Shown: positions 22,540-34,749, numbered from the stretch's first letter. The stretch: DNA of 64,000 bases from Cristatella mucedo (GCA_009760855.2 WPIO01000104.1:921001-985000), one strand, 5' to 3'. The notes: generated from the letters alone by a model not told the origin. Numbers and translations: made by a program.

Positions 22540-24500
22540 CGGATTCAGTCTCGCGCGGTACTGGCGTTTGGTATGTGGCGCGTCCGGTAGTTTGTGCGTC
22601 CGTTTTGCTTCCCTCGCGACTTGAGTTACCGCGACCCGCGTTGCGGCCGAGGACGTGAATCGTGCGGCGGCTACGGCGGCGGCGAGCGTCGCGTCTCGGC
22701 CGCACTTTATTGAGGGGTCCGTCTGCTTGGCGACTCCCGTTTGATAGCTACCGCCGCCGCCGCCGCCGCTCTGGCCGCCGCCGCTCTGGCCGCCGCCGCT
22801 TGGGTGCCTTATTTATAGCGCGGTCGCGGAGTGCCTCTCTCAGGACAGTCTAGATTAGCTCGGATAGTTGCCGCACGCACAGCCGCACGCAGACTGTGCG
22901 CGATCCGTGCGGTCTCGGCTCGTCGCTTCATAATCGCCTTTATTACGCCGGTCGCCGCGCAGCGGGGCTGCGGACAACTCAGCGGCTATGCTTAGCGAGG
23001 CGTCAGCAGCTGACAAAGACCGTCGATAATGTTCTGCTTCGGTCCGCTTCGGCCCGCTAGAGCCGCGCAGCCCGACGGGCGGCGGCTGCGAATGCGGCCG
23101 AAAGGAAGGAAGGAAGAAAGGAAGGAGTCGACTCACCGCTGGCCACTGGTTCCGCATTCGTTGAAGACACTGCCCGATCCTGGAGTTTTCGTGCGGAGTA
23201 CTGTATGACCGACCTCAAACGAACCACCATCACCCGCTGCTGCTCGGGCGGCGGCGGCGGTGGCGGCGGCGGCGACATTGGTGGAGGCGGTGGCAGCTGC
23301 TGCTGCACAACCCGCGGTGGCGGTGGTGGTGGCGGTGGTGGTGGCGGTGGCGGCGGCGGCGGCGGCGACAACGACCGGTCCACGGCCATCTCGCGGGGCC
23401 AAAAGTTTAGAATCCTCCTATTCATGATCGCAGTTCACGACTGAAAACGCGAGCAATGCGACGCGACATTAGAGCCATTTTGAGCCGAAACCTGTCTAGC
23501 AGCAGCTGTCCCCGAGGGCTGGGCGAGGCTAGAGCTGGTTTAGGAGCTCCGCGCAGCCTAAATCGACGCGAACTCTGCTGCTGCTGCTGCATTGGCGGCG
23601 GTAGCGGCAGCAGCGGCAGGGTTCATGTTTCGATGCGGCGGCGGCGGCGGCAAGCAGAAGGCAAGCGTCCCTTGATGGACGGCCGTCCTGCAGGCGATCG
23701 TTCGAGCTCGAAGGCGACGGCGGCAGCGGCGGCGGCGGCGGCGCTGCGAGAAATATCGGGCTTCGGCTGAGTCCGAGTCTGGCGTAACCGACGCCCGTCG
23801 ACCATACGGCGGTTACGGTTACGGTCACGTCGACGGTTACGTCGTGCCGGCACGTCGCTCGACACTTCGAATGCGTTCCAAGGCGCGGCGCAGCGTCGCT
23901 CGACCATTCGCCGCAAGCACAGACGGAGCCGCGGAGGGCGAAGGCGAGAACCGGGCGCTGGATCTCCAGGCGTCTGCATCTGCGTCTGCATATGCGGTGC
24001 GGGCGCTTCGCGCCGCCGCCGCCACCGCTCGCCGCTGTTCGCCGCCGCTACGTACCGGACGTCTCGCAGAAGCTGCCGTCCGACGCTGCCGTCCGATCCG
24101 AAGTGCAGCACGCACGCACCGTCGGGCGTGCGAGTCCTCGACCAAAGCGCTCGACAAAGCGCGTGGATCTGCCTTGCCTCGCAAGCCAGCGAGCCGGCGT
24201 CGGGCAAGCAGCGGCTTAGCGGTGGGTAGGTCACGTGATCTCCCGCGTCACGCTTGAGCGGCGTCACGGCGAAGCAGTGCTTCAATGAGCTCGGAAAAGG
24301 CTCAGACGCGGTCGCGGCTGCGGCCGGAAAGCGTAATCGGCTGCAGCTGCTGAGTAGACCCGCCGCTGTCCGGGCAGTCTGGCGCTTCCTGTAGCAAAGC
24401 CGAGCGAAGCCGACGTGAAGGCGTCTCACGCTCACTCGCCGCGTGCGCGTCTGGTGGTGCTCGTCAGTCTATGGACTCTGGCGGCACGCTGTAATCAGCG
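22540..24500. promoter_or_regulatory. CpG-island-like region with GGC/GCC trinucleotide tracts
   Basis: CpG-dense DNA. At 23248-23370 it has long GGC/GGT runs, coding for poly-Gly on plus and poly-Pro or poly-Ala on minus. Further GCC/CTG runs lie at 22750-22800, 23575-23660 and 23715-23745. Probably the 5' region of a gene, most likely on the minus strand given the donor at 23136. Confidence 0.35.
23137..23425 (-). CDS. Candidate first coding exon, proline- or alanine-rich
   Basis: On the minus strand an ATG at 23425 opens a frame with two long Pro tracts (MNRRILNFWPREMAVDR first). It reaches a strong donor, GCCAGCG|GTGAGT, in phase 1. A second minus frame without an ATG reads Ala-rich sequence and then GGSFEVGHTVLRTKTPGSGS into the same donor and looks at least as protein-like. 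The donor is the firm part; the frame is not settled. Low-complexity content means either peptide may be UTR. Confidence 0.3.
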
Positions 24501-24629
24501 GAGTAACAACCGCTCACGCGCGCACTGTCTGACCGCCGCGTTTGAGACGAAACTCGCCACGAATGCTGGCATGTTAGCTGCGGATTAAAGTTTTCGCATG
24601 CTCAAAGAGATAGAGTAAGAGAGAAACGG

Positions 24630-24791
24630 ACAGATTGGTAGATGGATAGATTGATAGATAAACAAATAAATAAATGGAAAGATAGATGGCTATATAGATG
24701 GATAGATAAAAAGATAGATAACTAGATAAACAGATAGATGGATGGACGGATAGATGGCTAGAAAGATAAATAGATGCATGAATAGATAGGT

Positions 24792-24834
<43 letters not shown>

Positions 24835-24930
24835 TAAATCAACAAATAGATAAATAGATGGATAGACGGCTGGATAGATAGATAGATGGCTAGATAAATG
24901 AATGAATAAATGCATGGCTAGATAAAAAAT
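24630..24930. repeat. GATA/GATG-rich microsatellite with (TA)n core
   Basis: Imperfect GATA, GATG and AAATA repeats with a pure (TA)n at 24795-24832. Minus-strand Ile/Tyr/Ser frames here are artefacts. Confidence 0.9.
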
Positions 24931-25100
24931 AATCCTAGCTGATTAAACAGCCTCTTTTTGTATAGCGACAGAAGAGCCTTTACGGCTATCACCACCGCTT
25001 GCAGTAGCGATAAAGGATCGCCCACTGCAGGAATCGAACCCACGACCTCGGGACCAAGGTCGTGAAAGCAACCACCTTACCTAGTGTGCCATCACGGCTC
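24931..25100 (-). mobile_element. SINE-A, complete copy
   Basis: Read on the minus strand: GAGCCGTGATGGCACACTAG (A-box region), a GGTTCGATTCC-type B-box, the CACTGCAAGCGGTGG hairpin, and the tail ending near CAGCTAGGATT. A GATA repeat follows at 25103-25138. Confidence 0.85.
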
Positions 25101-25423
25101 ACCGATAGATAAATAGATGGATAGATGGATAGATAGAGAGTGACATACTTGGACCCGGTCGTCGCTCGTCCGAGGAATTATCTTCTTAGTTAGTCTCGCT
25201 TCAGCGCAAGCACCTGGTTAAAGCTCGAGAGGCTCAAGCCGAAAGCGGAAGCTGCCTATCCTAGATTGGCGGTATGGCGCTCGTTCTTTGCCAGGACGCG
25301 AGTTCGAGTCCTGCAGTGAGCGAGCGACTCTTACTTGCCTGATGCAAGCAAGCGGCTAGTCGATACAGCGATAGATCTTTTGCACCCACTATTCAACTGA
25401 ATCAGCCGAGCCAGCCCTAGTCA

Positions 25424-25545
25424 ATGCACTGCTTGACTGACAGCCAGTGCAGGCCGGCGAGAGGTGTGGTACGATGCGGCAACTGCGCCTCTCGTGACAG
25501 ACAAGACTAGCTAGCTGAAGAGTCTTGCACCAACTGGGTTGAAGC
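25424..25545 (-). mobile_element. LINE-A fragment
   Basis: Short minus-strand match to the RT C-terminal region (CTTGACTGACAGCCAGTGCA and the CTCGTGACAGACAAG segment), compare 21695-21800. Confidence 0.6.
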
Positions 25546-26841
25546 GCCGGCAGAGACGTAAAGTAAGAGGAAACCTCCCGGTTTTTATTGAAGCATCGGC
25601 TTATTATTATATGGCAGTTATGATGGGGCGGATATGACGCGAGAGATTCACAAACATCTCAGTCGCTTGCCATCCGCAAGACGGTGCGACCTTGACCTGT
25701 ATGACTTTGACATGGCATGTCACGTGTAGCGCCGGCCTTGCGCTGCATCGGATACTCTTATTAGCTTTGCGTTTGCATTGAGAAGCTTTACCTAAACAAA
25801 CTTGTTGTGTTACAGCGAGCTTATGGGTGGGCGTGATATTGCATAGGAAAAAATCAAGGCCAGGTTGAAGGATTTGCAGCATACGCAAATCTAAACAAAG
25901 AAACTACCACCTGTGAAAACGCGTTACGCTCATCGAGTTTAACGGTTTGACCAGTAGCGAACACTCGAGACTCCCGATAACTTGTATCGAATGAGAACTA
26001 GCGTTGAAACAGCCAAGCAAACGCTGGTTTCAGTTTGGCAACGAGATTAGCGTCGTTATCGGGAGGTCGCCGGTAAATTCGTTCTGACTGGAAGACAACA
26101 GAATGAATCTCGAGAATGCGAAGGCAGCAAATGTTCTCGTTTGGCGGCAAATCGGAATTGAGCCACACGGTGTCTGCTGCGGCTTACACGCACATACATG
26201 TCGCCAAAAATTCAGCCACCGCCCGTCAACAGTTTCCTTTAGCCATAAGTTCCTGTTTTTCGCGAACTCTCGCAGTCCAACGGAATCGTCCTCCCACGCA
26301 ACGCGTCTAAGAAGGCGGTGCATCGTGGTACTGCTTTTTGATCTCTTCGTGACTGTTCGGCTGCCTCAAAAGTCTACAATGTACGGCCAAGATGTAGATG
26401 TTGCCGACTAGTCTAGCTCGTCGAACAGATCAAGTCTCGCCGATCCTTCGCAGATTCTTTCACACACTAAGTCGTGCGACTTGCAATTCTTCCCCCAGCT
26501 GAAATATGAAGTGATGATCTATTAAATGCATGGGCGCAAAAGGCCTCAACCTACCATTTTTATCTTAGAGATCCGACGCTCTGTAGACGCTAAAGAGCTT
26601 CACGCGGATGCCTTCGGCATATCTGATGAGCATTGATCGAGGAAGGAATGAGCAGAATAAGCATAATAAGCAGAGCCACGTAACAGTGCACACGTATTAA
26701 AGTAAAGAAACTTTTGAGCCCCGTCACAGCTCACGGTTTGCCTCAACAAACCGCTCACGGTTTGCCTCAGGCTCCGTTGCGATGATGTGAACGGCACAAG
26801 AGCAACGATGACATCACTAGTAAAGTATTGCAATGTAATTT
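25546..26841. other. Non-repetitive DNA with two overlapping open frames
   Basis: An ATG frame of 97 residues lies on the minus strand at 26030-26323 (begins MHRLLRRVAWEDDSVG), and an ATG frame of 102 residues on the plus strand at 26103-26411. They overlap antiparallel, so at most one can be coding. Neither has a recognised domain or convincing splice sites. Confidence 0.3.
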
Positions 26842-27840
26842 ATTGAATCTACGTCTGTAACTCCGAAAAGCCGTAAAGGCGATGTGGGGGTTACGCAGGA
26901 GAGTTTTGTATGGCGCACTCACAGCCTAAGCGACTTCCGATACGCATTCGGTAGTCAACAGACTTCATCTCACGCAAGAAAGAGTAAGTGGGAAGCATAG
27001 AAGAGTCAGGAGAGTAGTCGAGGTAGTGAGTAGCATAGAAGCATCAGCTCAGGATCGCTGAAAAGGATGAGCCATAGTCGGCAGAAAGAGAGTAGTTGTC
27101 ATTGCGTAAGAATCGTAGAAGCTGGTTCCACAGCCTAGCACCTGCAGAGCCAAAGCTTCTGTCGCTAACGGTCATTAAGCGGAGGAATTGAACAGCTAAT
27201 TTATTGTCCATGCAGGACCTGAGGGCACGAAGAGGCTGAAACTGGTGCAGCAGTTAAGCTAGATATGAAGGAGCCAAGCCGTGGAAGGCCTTGCGGGTTA
27301 GCGTAAGAACTTTGCTCTGTATCCTTTGATCAACCGGCATTCATCCTAGCTCCTCTTGCCAAGGAGACATGTGGTCAAGCCTCTGAGACTTTAAAACTAG
27401 CCTTGCAGCCGTATTCATAGCCAGCTGCAGTGGTCTAGTGGCTTTTTTCAGTATCCCAGCCAAAAGGGAGTTACAATAATCAAGCCGAGAAAGAACTAAG
27501 GAGCTAGTTAAGCTGTTTGCAAGCCACTGTAGACGACAGCTTCTTTTCTTGGATAGGGATCGGACTTGATGGCTAGCTGTAGGAGCAGTCTTCTGAATAA
27601 AGCTTTTACAATTTAGGCAGCTGTTAAAAACGATACCTAAATTTCGAGCACGTGATGATGGTCACACAAAAGCATCATCTATTGGAAGAGCAAAGCCTTT
27701 AAATCCAGCCACACGCGTAGGGTGTCCTATGAGTATCAGTTCGGTTTGATCGTCATTTAGATTCAAGAAATCTTCCGACATCCAGGATCAAATTTCGGCA
27801 AGGCAAGCATTCAGTTTATCAGTTGCTGCAGCAGACTGCG
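26842..27840 (-). mobile_element. LINE-B, degenerate copy
   Basis: Starts at the 3' end (GTAACTCCGAAAAGC, GGTTACGCAGGAGAG). It runs back through the RT C-terminus to the segment matching LNDDKTELLLIGH of the intact copy at 32788. Interrupted by stops. Confidence 0.75.
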
Positions 27841-28428
27841 ACGATTTGAACGACAAAACGGATTCAGTTAGTGCTTCGGCTACACACGCATTATCAGCAC
27901 CTAGTCGCATGCTTTGATGGGAACCGCCAGGGTCAGGCTTCCCTGAGCCGTGCGTCATTGGCTTTCCCCCATTCAGTTACAAAAAGCTTTTACCATGGCC
28001 TTCACTGGTGCTCTCATATCTAATATCCGTAAACATATTACATTTAGCAGCTCATCAAGTTCACTCCGGCTTTCCTCATTCTCCACTAAAAGTAATAGTT
28101 CCTTAGTAGCCTCACGATCAGTCTCAGGCTGCTGGTTAACCACAGTCTAATACTTGAAGTATTCGGTAAAATATTAGTTAATACTTGGAATATTCGTAGC
28201 TCGTGCTTCGTGTCAAGCTTCCTTGCTCAGCCATCCGGGTAAAAAGGCTCTCGTAAAAGTAAATGCCGCTTAATGCTTTTCAGCGGCCAGTATTTAACTT
28301 TTAAGCTACTGTTAGGCTCGGCTTTGGACTTCGCATGAGCTCCGTACCAATTTGCGCGGATTTTTGCGAATTACTCGTACTCCCTACTCCGGAATTCGTA
28401 CAATTTCGACAGGCAATTATCTTTTAAA

Positions 28429-28635
28429 ATGGCACAATTTTGCAGAGCAAACACTAGTCTCAAATGTCAACCAATCAACTTAGCAATCGGTAAATGCCAT
28501 CAATTAGCCACTACCGACAGCCATGTTTCAATTACGGTGCACGCCAATACAGTCACCAACAGTGAGACAGCTGCACAAATAACCGCCTACGTTAATCAGC
28601 AAATTTTCCAATACTCCAGACACCAAATGTTGTAA
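28429..28635 (+). CDS. Small open frame, 68 residues, unknown
   Basis: ATG frame of balanced composition (includes TTDSHVSITVHANTVTNSET) in non-repetitive DNA. No domain or splice support; could be chance. Confidence 0.2.
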   Translation: MAQFCRANTSLKCQPINLAIGKCHQLATTDSHVSITVHANTVTNSETAAQITAYVNQQIFQYSRHQML

Positions 28636-28806
28636 GGGCGCTGTAGCGGCTCTTGCAAAAGGGCCTTGACTACAAAAACAGTAAAAGTTATGGTTGCTGT
28701 TCGTTAAAGACCAATCCTGGTCACAATAATTGGTAAATATGACAGATAAGATGCATATAACAGACTTATGACTTACACTGGGCCAGACGGGCATTCTCTT
28801 GGACTG

Positions 28807-28894
28807 AAACCACTACGTGGTGCTTTTAGGCTGCATATTTCGACAGCGGAAGCGGAAACCACTACGTGGTGCTTTTAGGCTTCCGCTGTCGAAA
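28807..28894. repeat. Direct repeat plus perfect 16-bp inverted repeat
   Basis: GAAACCACTACGTGGTGCTT plus TTAGGC occurs at 28807 and again at about 28855. The second copy sits in the loop of a 16-bp perfect stem (28838-28853 with 28879-28894, TTTCGACAGCGGAAGC). Confidence 0.9.
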
Positions 28895-29295
28895 ACAACT
28901 GCCTTTAATTGACTTTCGGTGGCAATCATCGGAACCTTATATTACACACACACTCTTCCGTAAAGCCTCTGGAAGAACGCTGTTTTCAGTGTTTCGTAAT
29001 ACTTGACGGGCTTAGGTTCGCTTTCAGTTTGTCCTGTTGATTTCACTTACATAAACAGTGCGATGCCATGCTGCCCAGTCCTGCAAGACTCCCAGAATAC
29101 TATGAGTCGCAATTATATTTACCTGGCTGAAATTGAGTATACATTTTTCTGAATGTATGCACATCTAGCTTCCCTGAGGTAGATGGCGACGTGAGCGTGC
29201 TTAATTACTCATAATTCTAAAAAGCTCGAGACTCACATATTTTTCCGAGAATTACAACCGATATTGAAAGACTTCGCGTTAGAAAAACGTTTGCT

Positions 29296-29345
29296 CAGCT
29301 GATTTGGCAGCGCCGTTTGTATAGCGGCAGAAGAGCTATATTGGC

Positions 29346-29377
<32 letters not shown>

Positions 29378-29612
29378 CACTTGATACAGCGCCCTTAGAG
29401 AACTCGATCTCTTTCCAGGCGCTTTACGCTTGCTGCAAAGGGAAACACGATTGAATTATGAGTAATATCATGCTTGATAAGCAACATGATTAACATGGTT
29501 AGGGGTGACATGCACAGGATCGCCACAGCTTGCAGTTGTGAATAGAAGATTGCTAAACTATTCGACCCGCGACCTCGGTCGTGAAGAGGGAGGCTCCCTT
29601 AGCTCATAGGCT
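29296..29612 (-). mobile_element. SINE-A interrupted by a LINE-A tail
   Basis: The SINE-A tail lies at 29296-29347 and its tRNA-like head at 29521-29612. Together they make one diverged minus-strand SINE-A, split at the GGCTA/TCGCC position. Confidence 0.7.
29348..29520 (-). mobile_element. LINE-A, heavily 5'-truncated insertion inside a SINE
   Basis: Begins with an (AAT)n tract, then the terminal hairpin (GCACTTGATACAGCGCCC ... CAGGCGCTTTA) and about 100 bases of 3' UTR (GGTTAGGGGTGACATGCACA). Confidence 0.8.
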
Positions 29613-29960
29613 ATCATTAAATATAGGGCAAGAATTGAATATAATTAAGATATATTAAGTAAGATATATCCCCTCGCTCCTAGTCCCTGACGGCTCAAAT
29701 AAATGCGGCTGCAGAGTCTTAGTTGCTTCACAAATATCCACAGGCTGCCAACGGCAGAAAATCACAATAGCGATCGAGAGCGCCCAATTTTTGGATGAGT
29801 AGCCCATACTTTAGTGTAGCAAGTTCATGTCGTTCATGCAGAGTAGTCTATTAAAAATACACAGGGTCCATACATTTGCAGCACCACCATTCATTGCGCA
29901 GCTCACTTCACACAAAAAAGGTAAAAGTCACCCGCAATTATTTCAGATATTCAGTCTGTT

Positions 29961-30131
29961 GAGCCGGCCGTGATGGCACACTAGGTAAGGCGGTTGCTTT
30001 CACGACCTCGGTCCCGAGATCGTGGGTTCAATTCCTGCGGTGGGCGATTCTTTATCGCCACTGCAAGCGGTGGTGATGGGCATAAAGGCTCTTCTGTCGC
30101 TAATCAAAAAAAAAGGTTTAATCAGCTAGGA
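29961..30131 (+). mobile_element. SINE-A, complete copy
   Basis: Head GAGCCGGCCGTGATGGCACA, B-box GGGTTCAATTCC, hairpin CCACTGCAAGCGGTGG, A-run and tail ending AATCAGCTAGGA. Confidence 0.85.
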
Positions 30132-30934
30132 TTTTTTTATTTACATTTTCTGAACAATAGCCCATTAGATACACACTTCCAAGAGGTTACAATTCAGGGA
30201 CCACTAACTCATACGATATAGGGCTTTTTATAATCTGGTCAATCAGCCGGCCAATGTTTCACTTATGAACTTTGGTTGGCATGCTTCAGGTGTAAATGCC
30301 TATGTAATGAATGCTAGACTGGATAATAAGTTTCTTCTTAAGACCTTCTCATTGGCGGCTTGCCATCGCATGGCACCCATTTTGAAATTGGCAGTTGATT
30401 CCTTAAAATTTTCACAGGAAATCACGCGCGCAAGCGATTGTAAAGGAGCAAAATTTTATCTAGTTGCAGACGATAGTTTGGCGCTCGTCGGGCACTATCG
30501 TAGCTAAATGACAAGGTATTGAGGAAGTACTTGCCGCAGCTTCGGAAACTGGGTTAGAAAGTGCAGCTTCTAAAGCTTTCTCATTCTTATGGCTTCTAAA
30601 TGGCTTTGAGATGCCCTCTAACGCCAAAACTTGTTGGTCAATTAATGTTATCACTGTTATGCACCAGTGACTAGGGAGGGGGGCGTGATCGCGTAATCGC
30701 GTGACCACGTGACCACCCACGTCGCCGACGAGACGAGAGCCGAGGCGAGAGCCACGAGCCTTCGCGAGCTTTCGGAGCTTCCTCTCATCCAATCTTCCAA
30801 TCATCTCCCTCCGATGTCGATGGTGAAAAGGCGAGCAATATATTGTATGGAATCATTGGACAGCTGCCCGAGGACCACGCGAGGCTATGGCTAACTTAAA
30901 ATAGAGCTTCTAGTGATGTCGTACGGAGATGGAG
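30132..30934. other. No gene recognised
   Basis: Short frames only. GTGACCACGTGACCAC at 30700-30717 is a small direct repeat. Nothing else stands out. Confidence 0.35.
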
Positions 30935-31020
30935 CCAGCAAATGTAAAGTGCCTAGAGAGAGATATTGAGTTCTCTGAGGGCGCTTTATCAAGTGCATTA
31001 TTATTAATATTATTATTAAT
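30935..31020 (+). mobile_element. LINE-A 3' tail
   Basis: CAGCAAATGTAAAGTGCC, the GAGTTCTCTGAGGGCGCTTT hairpin arm and an ATT/AAT repeat: a minimal 3' end insertion. Confidence 0.8.
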
Positions 31021-31169
31021 CGCGTAACCTAAGCACAGCGTGGGTCAACAGCGTAGTTGCTGTGGCCCAGTCCTATCAAAGCTTTAATCAGCTTGATACC
31101 AGCATGCTGACGTTACAGCCACGTGCAGCTATCGCCACGTGCAACGAGGCCCACGAAATTGACAAACAT

Positions 31170-32125
31170 GGTGAAAAGGTGAAATGGTGAAAAGCAAGTC
31201 ACTACTTAAGTCCCGGCATTACAAATCGGAAAGGCTTACGCTAAGAATCGGCTCTGCCAGTGAATCTATTTTTGAATCTTCGCGAAATCTAGGTGTCATG
31301 TTCCAAAATGACCTTTCATTAGATGACCACATCCGCTCGGCAGTCAAGTCTGCCTACTTTCAGCTACAAAAAATTGCTAAAATTTGGGCTTGTTTAGACA
31401 GGAATACAACATCAAACTTGGTCCATGCATTTGTGAAATCCCGTCTTGACTTTTGTAACTAACTTCTTGCTGGTCTACCAGCCTGTGCACTCGGGCGCTT
31501 ACAGCTGGTGCAAAACTCTGCAGCCAGGTTCGTCTGCCGTGAGCGTCGCAGTTGCCACATCGCACCACTTCTTGCCGACCTGCACCGGCTCCCAGTCAAG
31601 CATTACATCGACTTCAAGGTTTTGTCACTCACTTGTAGTCCTTTTATCATTTGACTCCAGGCTGCCTATGAGATCTACCGCCCCACCAGGCTAAGCATCG
31701 TGCCACTCGCTTTTCGGAATCTGTTTACCCATACCTCGTACAAACCTCAAATCCTCTGGAGACCGTGCCTTTAGTTCGTATGCTCTCAAAGCCTGGAACT
31801 CACTCTCGACTTCCTTCGCGACATCGCCTGATTTGCCCAAATTTTAAAAGAAATTAAAAACGCATTTATGTATCACAGTATTTAGTGGGTCCCTGTGATT
31901 CGATCTTTATGAGCCTATGGGTGCTGACACTGTGCAAGCTGCCACTAACCAAACTTGTATGCTGACTCTGTGCATTTCATCCTTAACCATGTTATTCTTG
32001 TTGTTTATTGAGAATGCAACCACTAACCATATGATCGTGCTTCCTTTGCAGCAGATGTAAACTGCCTAGAAAGGGATTGAGTTCACGAAGGTCTCAATAT
32101 AAATGCATCATTATTATTGTTATCA
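31170..32125 (+). mobile_element. LINE-A, degenerate 3' half
   Basis: Frame open at 31184-31462 (ESSRNLGVMFQNDLSLDDHI, then SRLDFCN), then frameshifted. The C-terminal RT and 3' UTR continue to the hairpin and an ATT-rich end near 32125. Confidence 0.8.
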
Positions 32126-32570
32126 GTAAGATACCAGAAACCTTTCCGTTAATAGTGACAAACGCAATGGGCAGTATCGAAGTAATTAGAGATCATCGAT
32201 AGATATGAAAGTAGACGAAGAGACGGCCTCATAAAAGCAAGTGCTTAACCGCTGATACACGATTTAATCTTTGGCTGTTTGACACGGATGCCCTCATATA
32301 ATAAGCCGCTCTTGGTTCAATCAAAGACAGAGCAAAAATATATAGGGAAAGAGCTGATGTCCCGTCGAGATGCCTAGAGTTTCTGCTTTCCATCGCAACA
32401 AATATGATGAATACAGACCAGGCAGGCTAAGGTTTATGCTAGCATCCCACAATGATGGCATTGCATAACCATTCGTTAAAGTCCAATACCGGACTTTGAC
32501 AAACTTTTAGAAACTGCAATTCTGTCTCCCGTCTATCATTCAGATCAATGGCCATCGAACATATAGTGGA

Positions 32571-32735
32571 GGAGAAAGTTTGGCCCAGTGGTTTAGGCGC
32601 TCGCCACAATTAAGGTAAAAGTGAAAGTATTCGACGACTAAGGTCGCGCGATCGAGCCCCGCGGCATATGTGAAGTGCCTGAACCGGGAGTGCTTCAGTT
32701 CTCTTAGGGCGCTTTAAAGATAGGTTATATAGCAC
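32571..32735 (+). mobile_element. SINE-B, diverged
   Basis: Aligns along its length with the copy at 19697: GTTTGGCCCAGTGGTTTAGG, CGAGCCCCGCGGCATATGTG, then the GTGCC...GGGCGC hairpin. Confidence 0.7.
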
Positions 32736-32787
32736 TTTTTACAGCCTAAAATTAAGACAGCGAACCAAGCAAAGCAGTGCAAGTCAG

Positions 32788-33779
32788 GTTTTTGAGAAAC
32801 TGAATGCTTGCCTTGCCGATATTCGATCCTGGATGTCGGAAAACTGCCTGAAATTAAATGACGATAAAACCGAACTGCTGCTCATAGGACACCATAGGCG
32901 TGTGGCTGGATTAAAAGGCTTTGCTGTTCTAATAGGTGATGCTATTGTGCGACCTTCACCACGTGCTCGTAATCTAGGTGTCGTGTTCGACAGCCTCAAT
33001 TTCAAAAGCTTCATTCATAAGACTGCCTCTACAGCTAGCCATCACATCCGATCCCTATCCAAGATTAGAAGCTGTCTCCCACAGTGGCTTGTAAAAAATT
33101 TAACTAGCTCTTTAGTTCTGTCTTGGCTTGATTATTGTAATTCCCTTTTGGCTGGGCTACCAAAGAAAGCTATTATGCCACTACAGCTGATTATGAATAT
33201 GGCTGCAAGGCTGGTCTTCAAGTCCCATGGGTTTGAGCACGTGTCACCTCTCCTGAAAGAGCTAAGATGGTTGCCGGTTGAGCAAAGGATGCAGAGCAAA
33301 GTTCTTACGCTGACCCACAAGGCCCGCCACGGCTATGCTCCTTCGTACCTAGCTGAACTGCTGCATCAGTTTCAGCCTGTTCGCACCCTCAGGTCCTGTG
33401 TGGACAATAAATTGGCTGTTCCGTTACTCCGCTTAAAGACAGTTGGCGACAGAAGCTTTAGCTCTGCAGGTCCTAGACTGTGGAACTCGCTTCCACAATT
33501 CTTACGCAACGACATCTACTCTCCAACTGCCGACTATGGCACATCTTTTTCAGCGGTCCTGAACTGCTACTTCTATGCTACTCACTACCTCAACTGCTCT
33601 CCTGACTCTGCTATGCTTCCCACTTTCTCTCTGTTTCGTGAGACGAAGTCTGTTGGCTACTGAATGCGTACCGAAAGCCGCTTATGCTGTGAGTGCGCTA
33701 TACAAATCTCTCCTGCGTAACACCCACATGGTCTTTATGACTTTGTGGAGTTACTGACGGAGATACATTACATTACATT
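32788..33779 (+). mobile_element. LINE-B, 5'-truncated with open RT C-terminal frame
   Basis: One uninterrupted frame ending at 33663 covers the end of the RT palm and the thumb/C-terminal region (LNDDKTELLLIGHHRR, LSWLDYCNSLLAGLPKK, LLKELRWLPVEQRM, LWNSLPQFLRND). The 3' UTR ends GGAGATACATTACATTACAT. This is the best preserved LINE-B here, but it lacks the catalytic YADD block and everything upstream, so it cannot be autonomous. Confidence 0.9.
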
Positions 33780-34639
33780 TTTACAAGTAATCACGCCACT
33801 CAGTCAGAACTGCTTCGAATGTACCATGACCGTCTCACTAATGCTTCATTTGGCAGAGTCTCTCTTCTGAATCTCTGAGAGACCTTCAATGTCATCGAGT
33901 ACCAAGTCCTCTTTTAGTACCCTGATGTGGCTCGGGCTTCGAGGGCTTGTACATCAAGGTGCAAGTTTGCATCTTGCTGAGGTACGGACTTGTTACTTTA
34001 CTACAGCTTCATTTAAAGCATAGCTTTGTGCCTAATTCTATTATTCGGTCAAAAATTGACAGATTAACGTTAAATTTCAAATGTAACTTCAGCACTGCTT
34101 GGGCAGAACTTCAGATGTTCATTTCTGACTTCGGTTGTCTAGGTTTTACTGTGCATGAACGCCATTTTACTGTGCATGAACTGTGCATGAGGTTTTATTG
34201 TGCATGGAGGTAGGTTATAAAACACAAGGAATTTTCACGGTCGCGCATCGGAAAACAGATCTAACTCAAATCAGGATTGATTTTTGGCAGTAGTTCATAG
34301 ATCATCACTCATGCTATTCGTTTTTATGCGTTCGACAGCAATATAATCTATACAGCGCGTTTGAATAGCTAATTGAATAAAGTGCAATTCGAAAAACTGG
34401 TAAAATAACTATTTTATAATAATAATAACAATTAGAAAAAAACCTATTCTATAATTATAGGTCCAGTTTAATGCTAATTTTTAGCTATAACGACTCGTTG
34501 TGTATAATTGCATTTGAAATAGTAAATTTATTTCCGTTAGAACAGTGTGAGGTGTCACTCATCATAGCTGTACCGTAGCTGCACCCGCACTGAGAATAGC
34601 ACAAAAAGCACCACGTAAGCGTGACGTCAGTGATGGTCA
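33780..34639. other. No gene; short tandem TGTGCATGA repeat
   Basis: AT-leaning DNA. TTTACTGTGCATGAAC-like units are repeated about four times at 34144-34206. No gene or known element otherwise. Confidence 0.4.
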
Positions 34640-34749
34640 GCTGAATCAGCAGCCTTAATTAATATAGCGGCAGAATAGCCCTAACAGTTGTTTCGACCAC
34701 GTGCGATGGGCAATACAGAGTGGCTCACTCAAATCCATAACCTGCGTCG

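Noticed and set aside
24931-25100. tRNA gene
   Set aside because: A- and B-box similarity belongs to SINE-A. The acceptor stem is not paired, and the same sequence recurs at nine or more places with a common non-tRNA tail.
32833-33663. 276-codon frame as a host gene
   Set aside because: It is the C-terminal part of a LINE reverse transcriptase with many diverged copies in the window.
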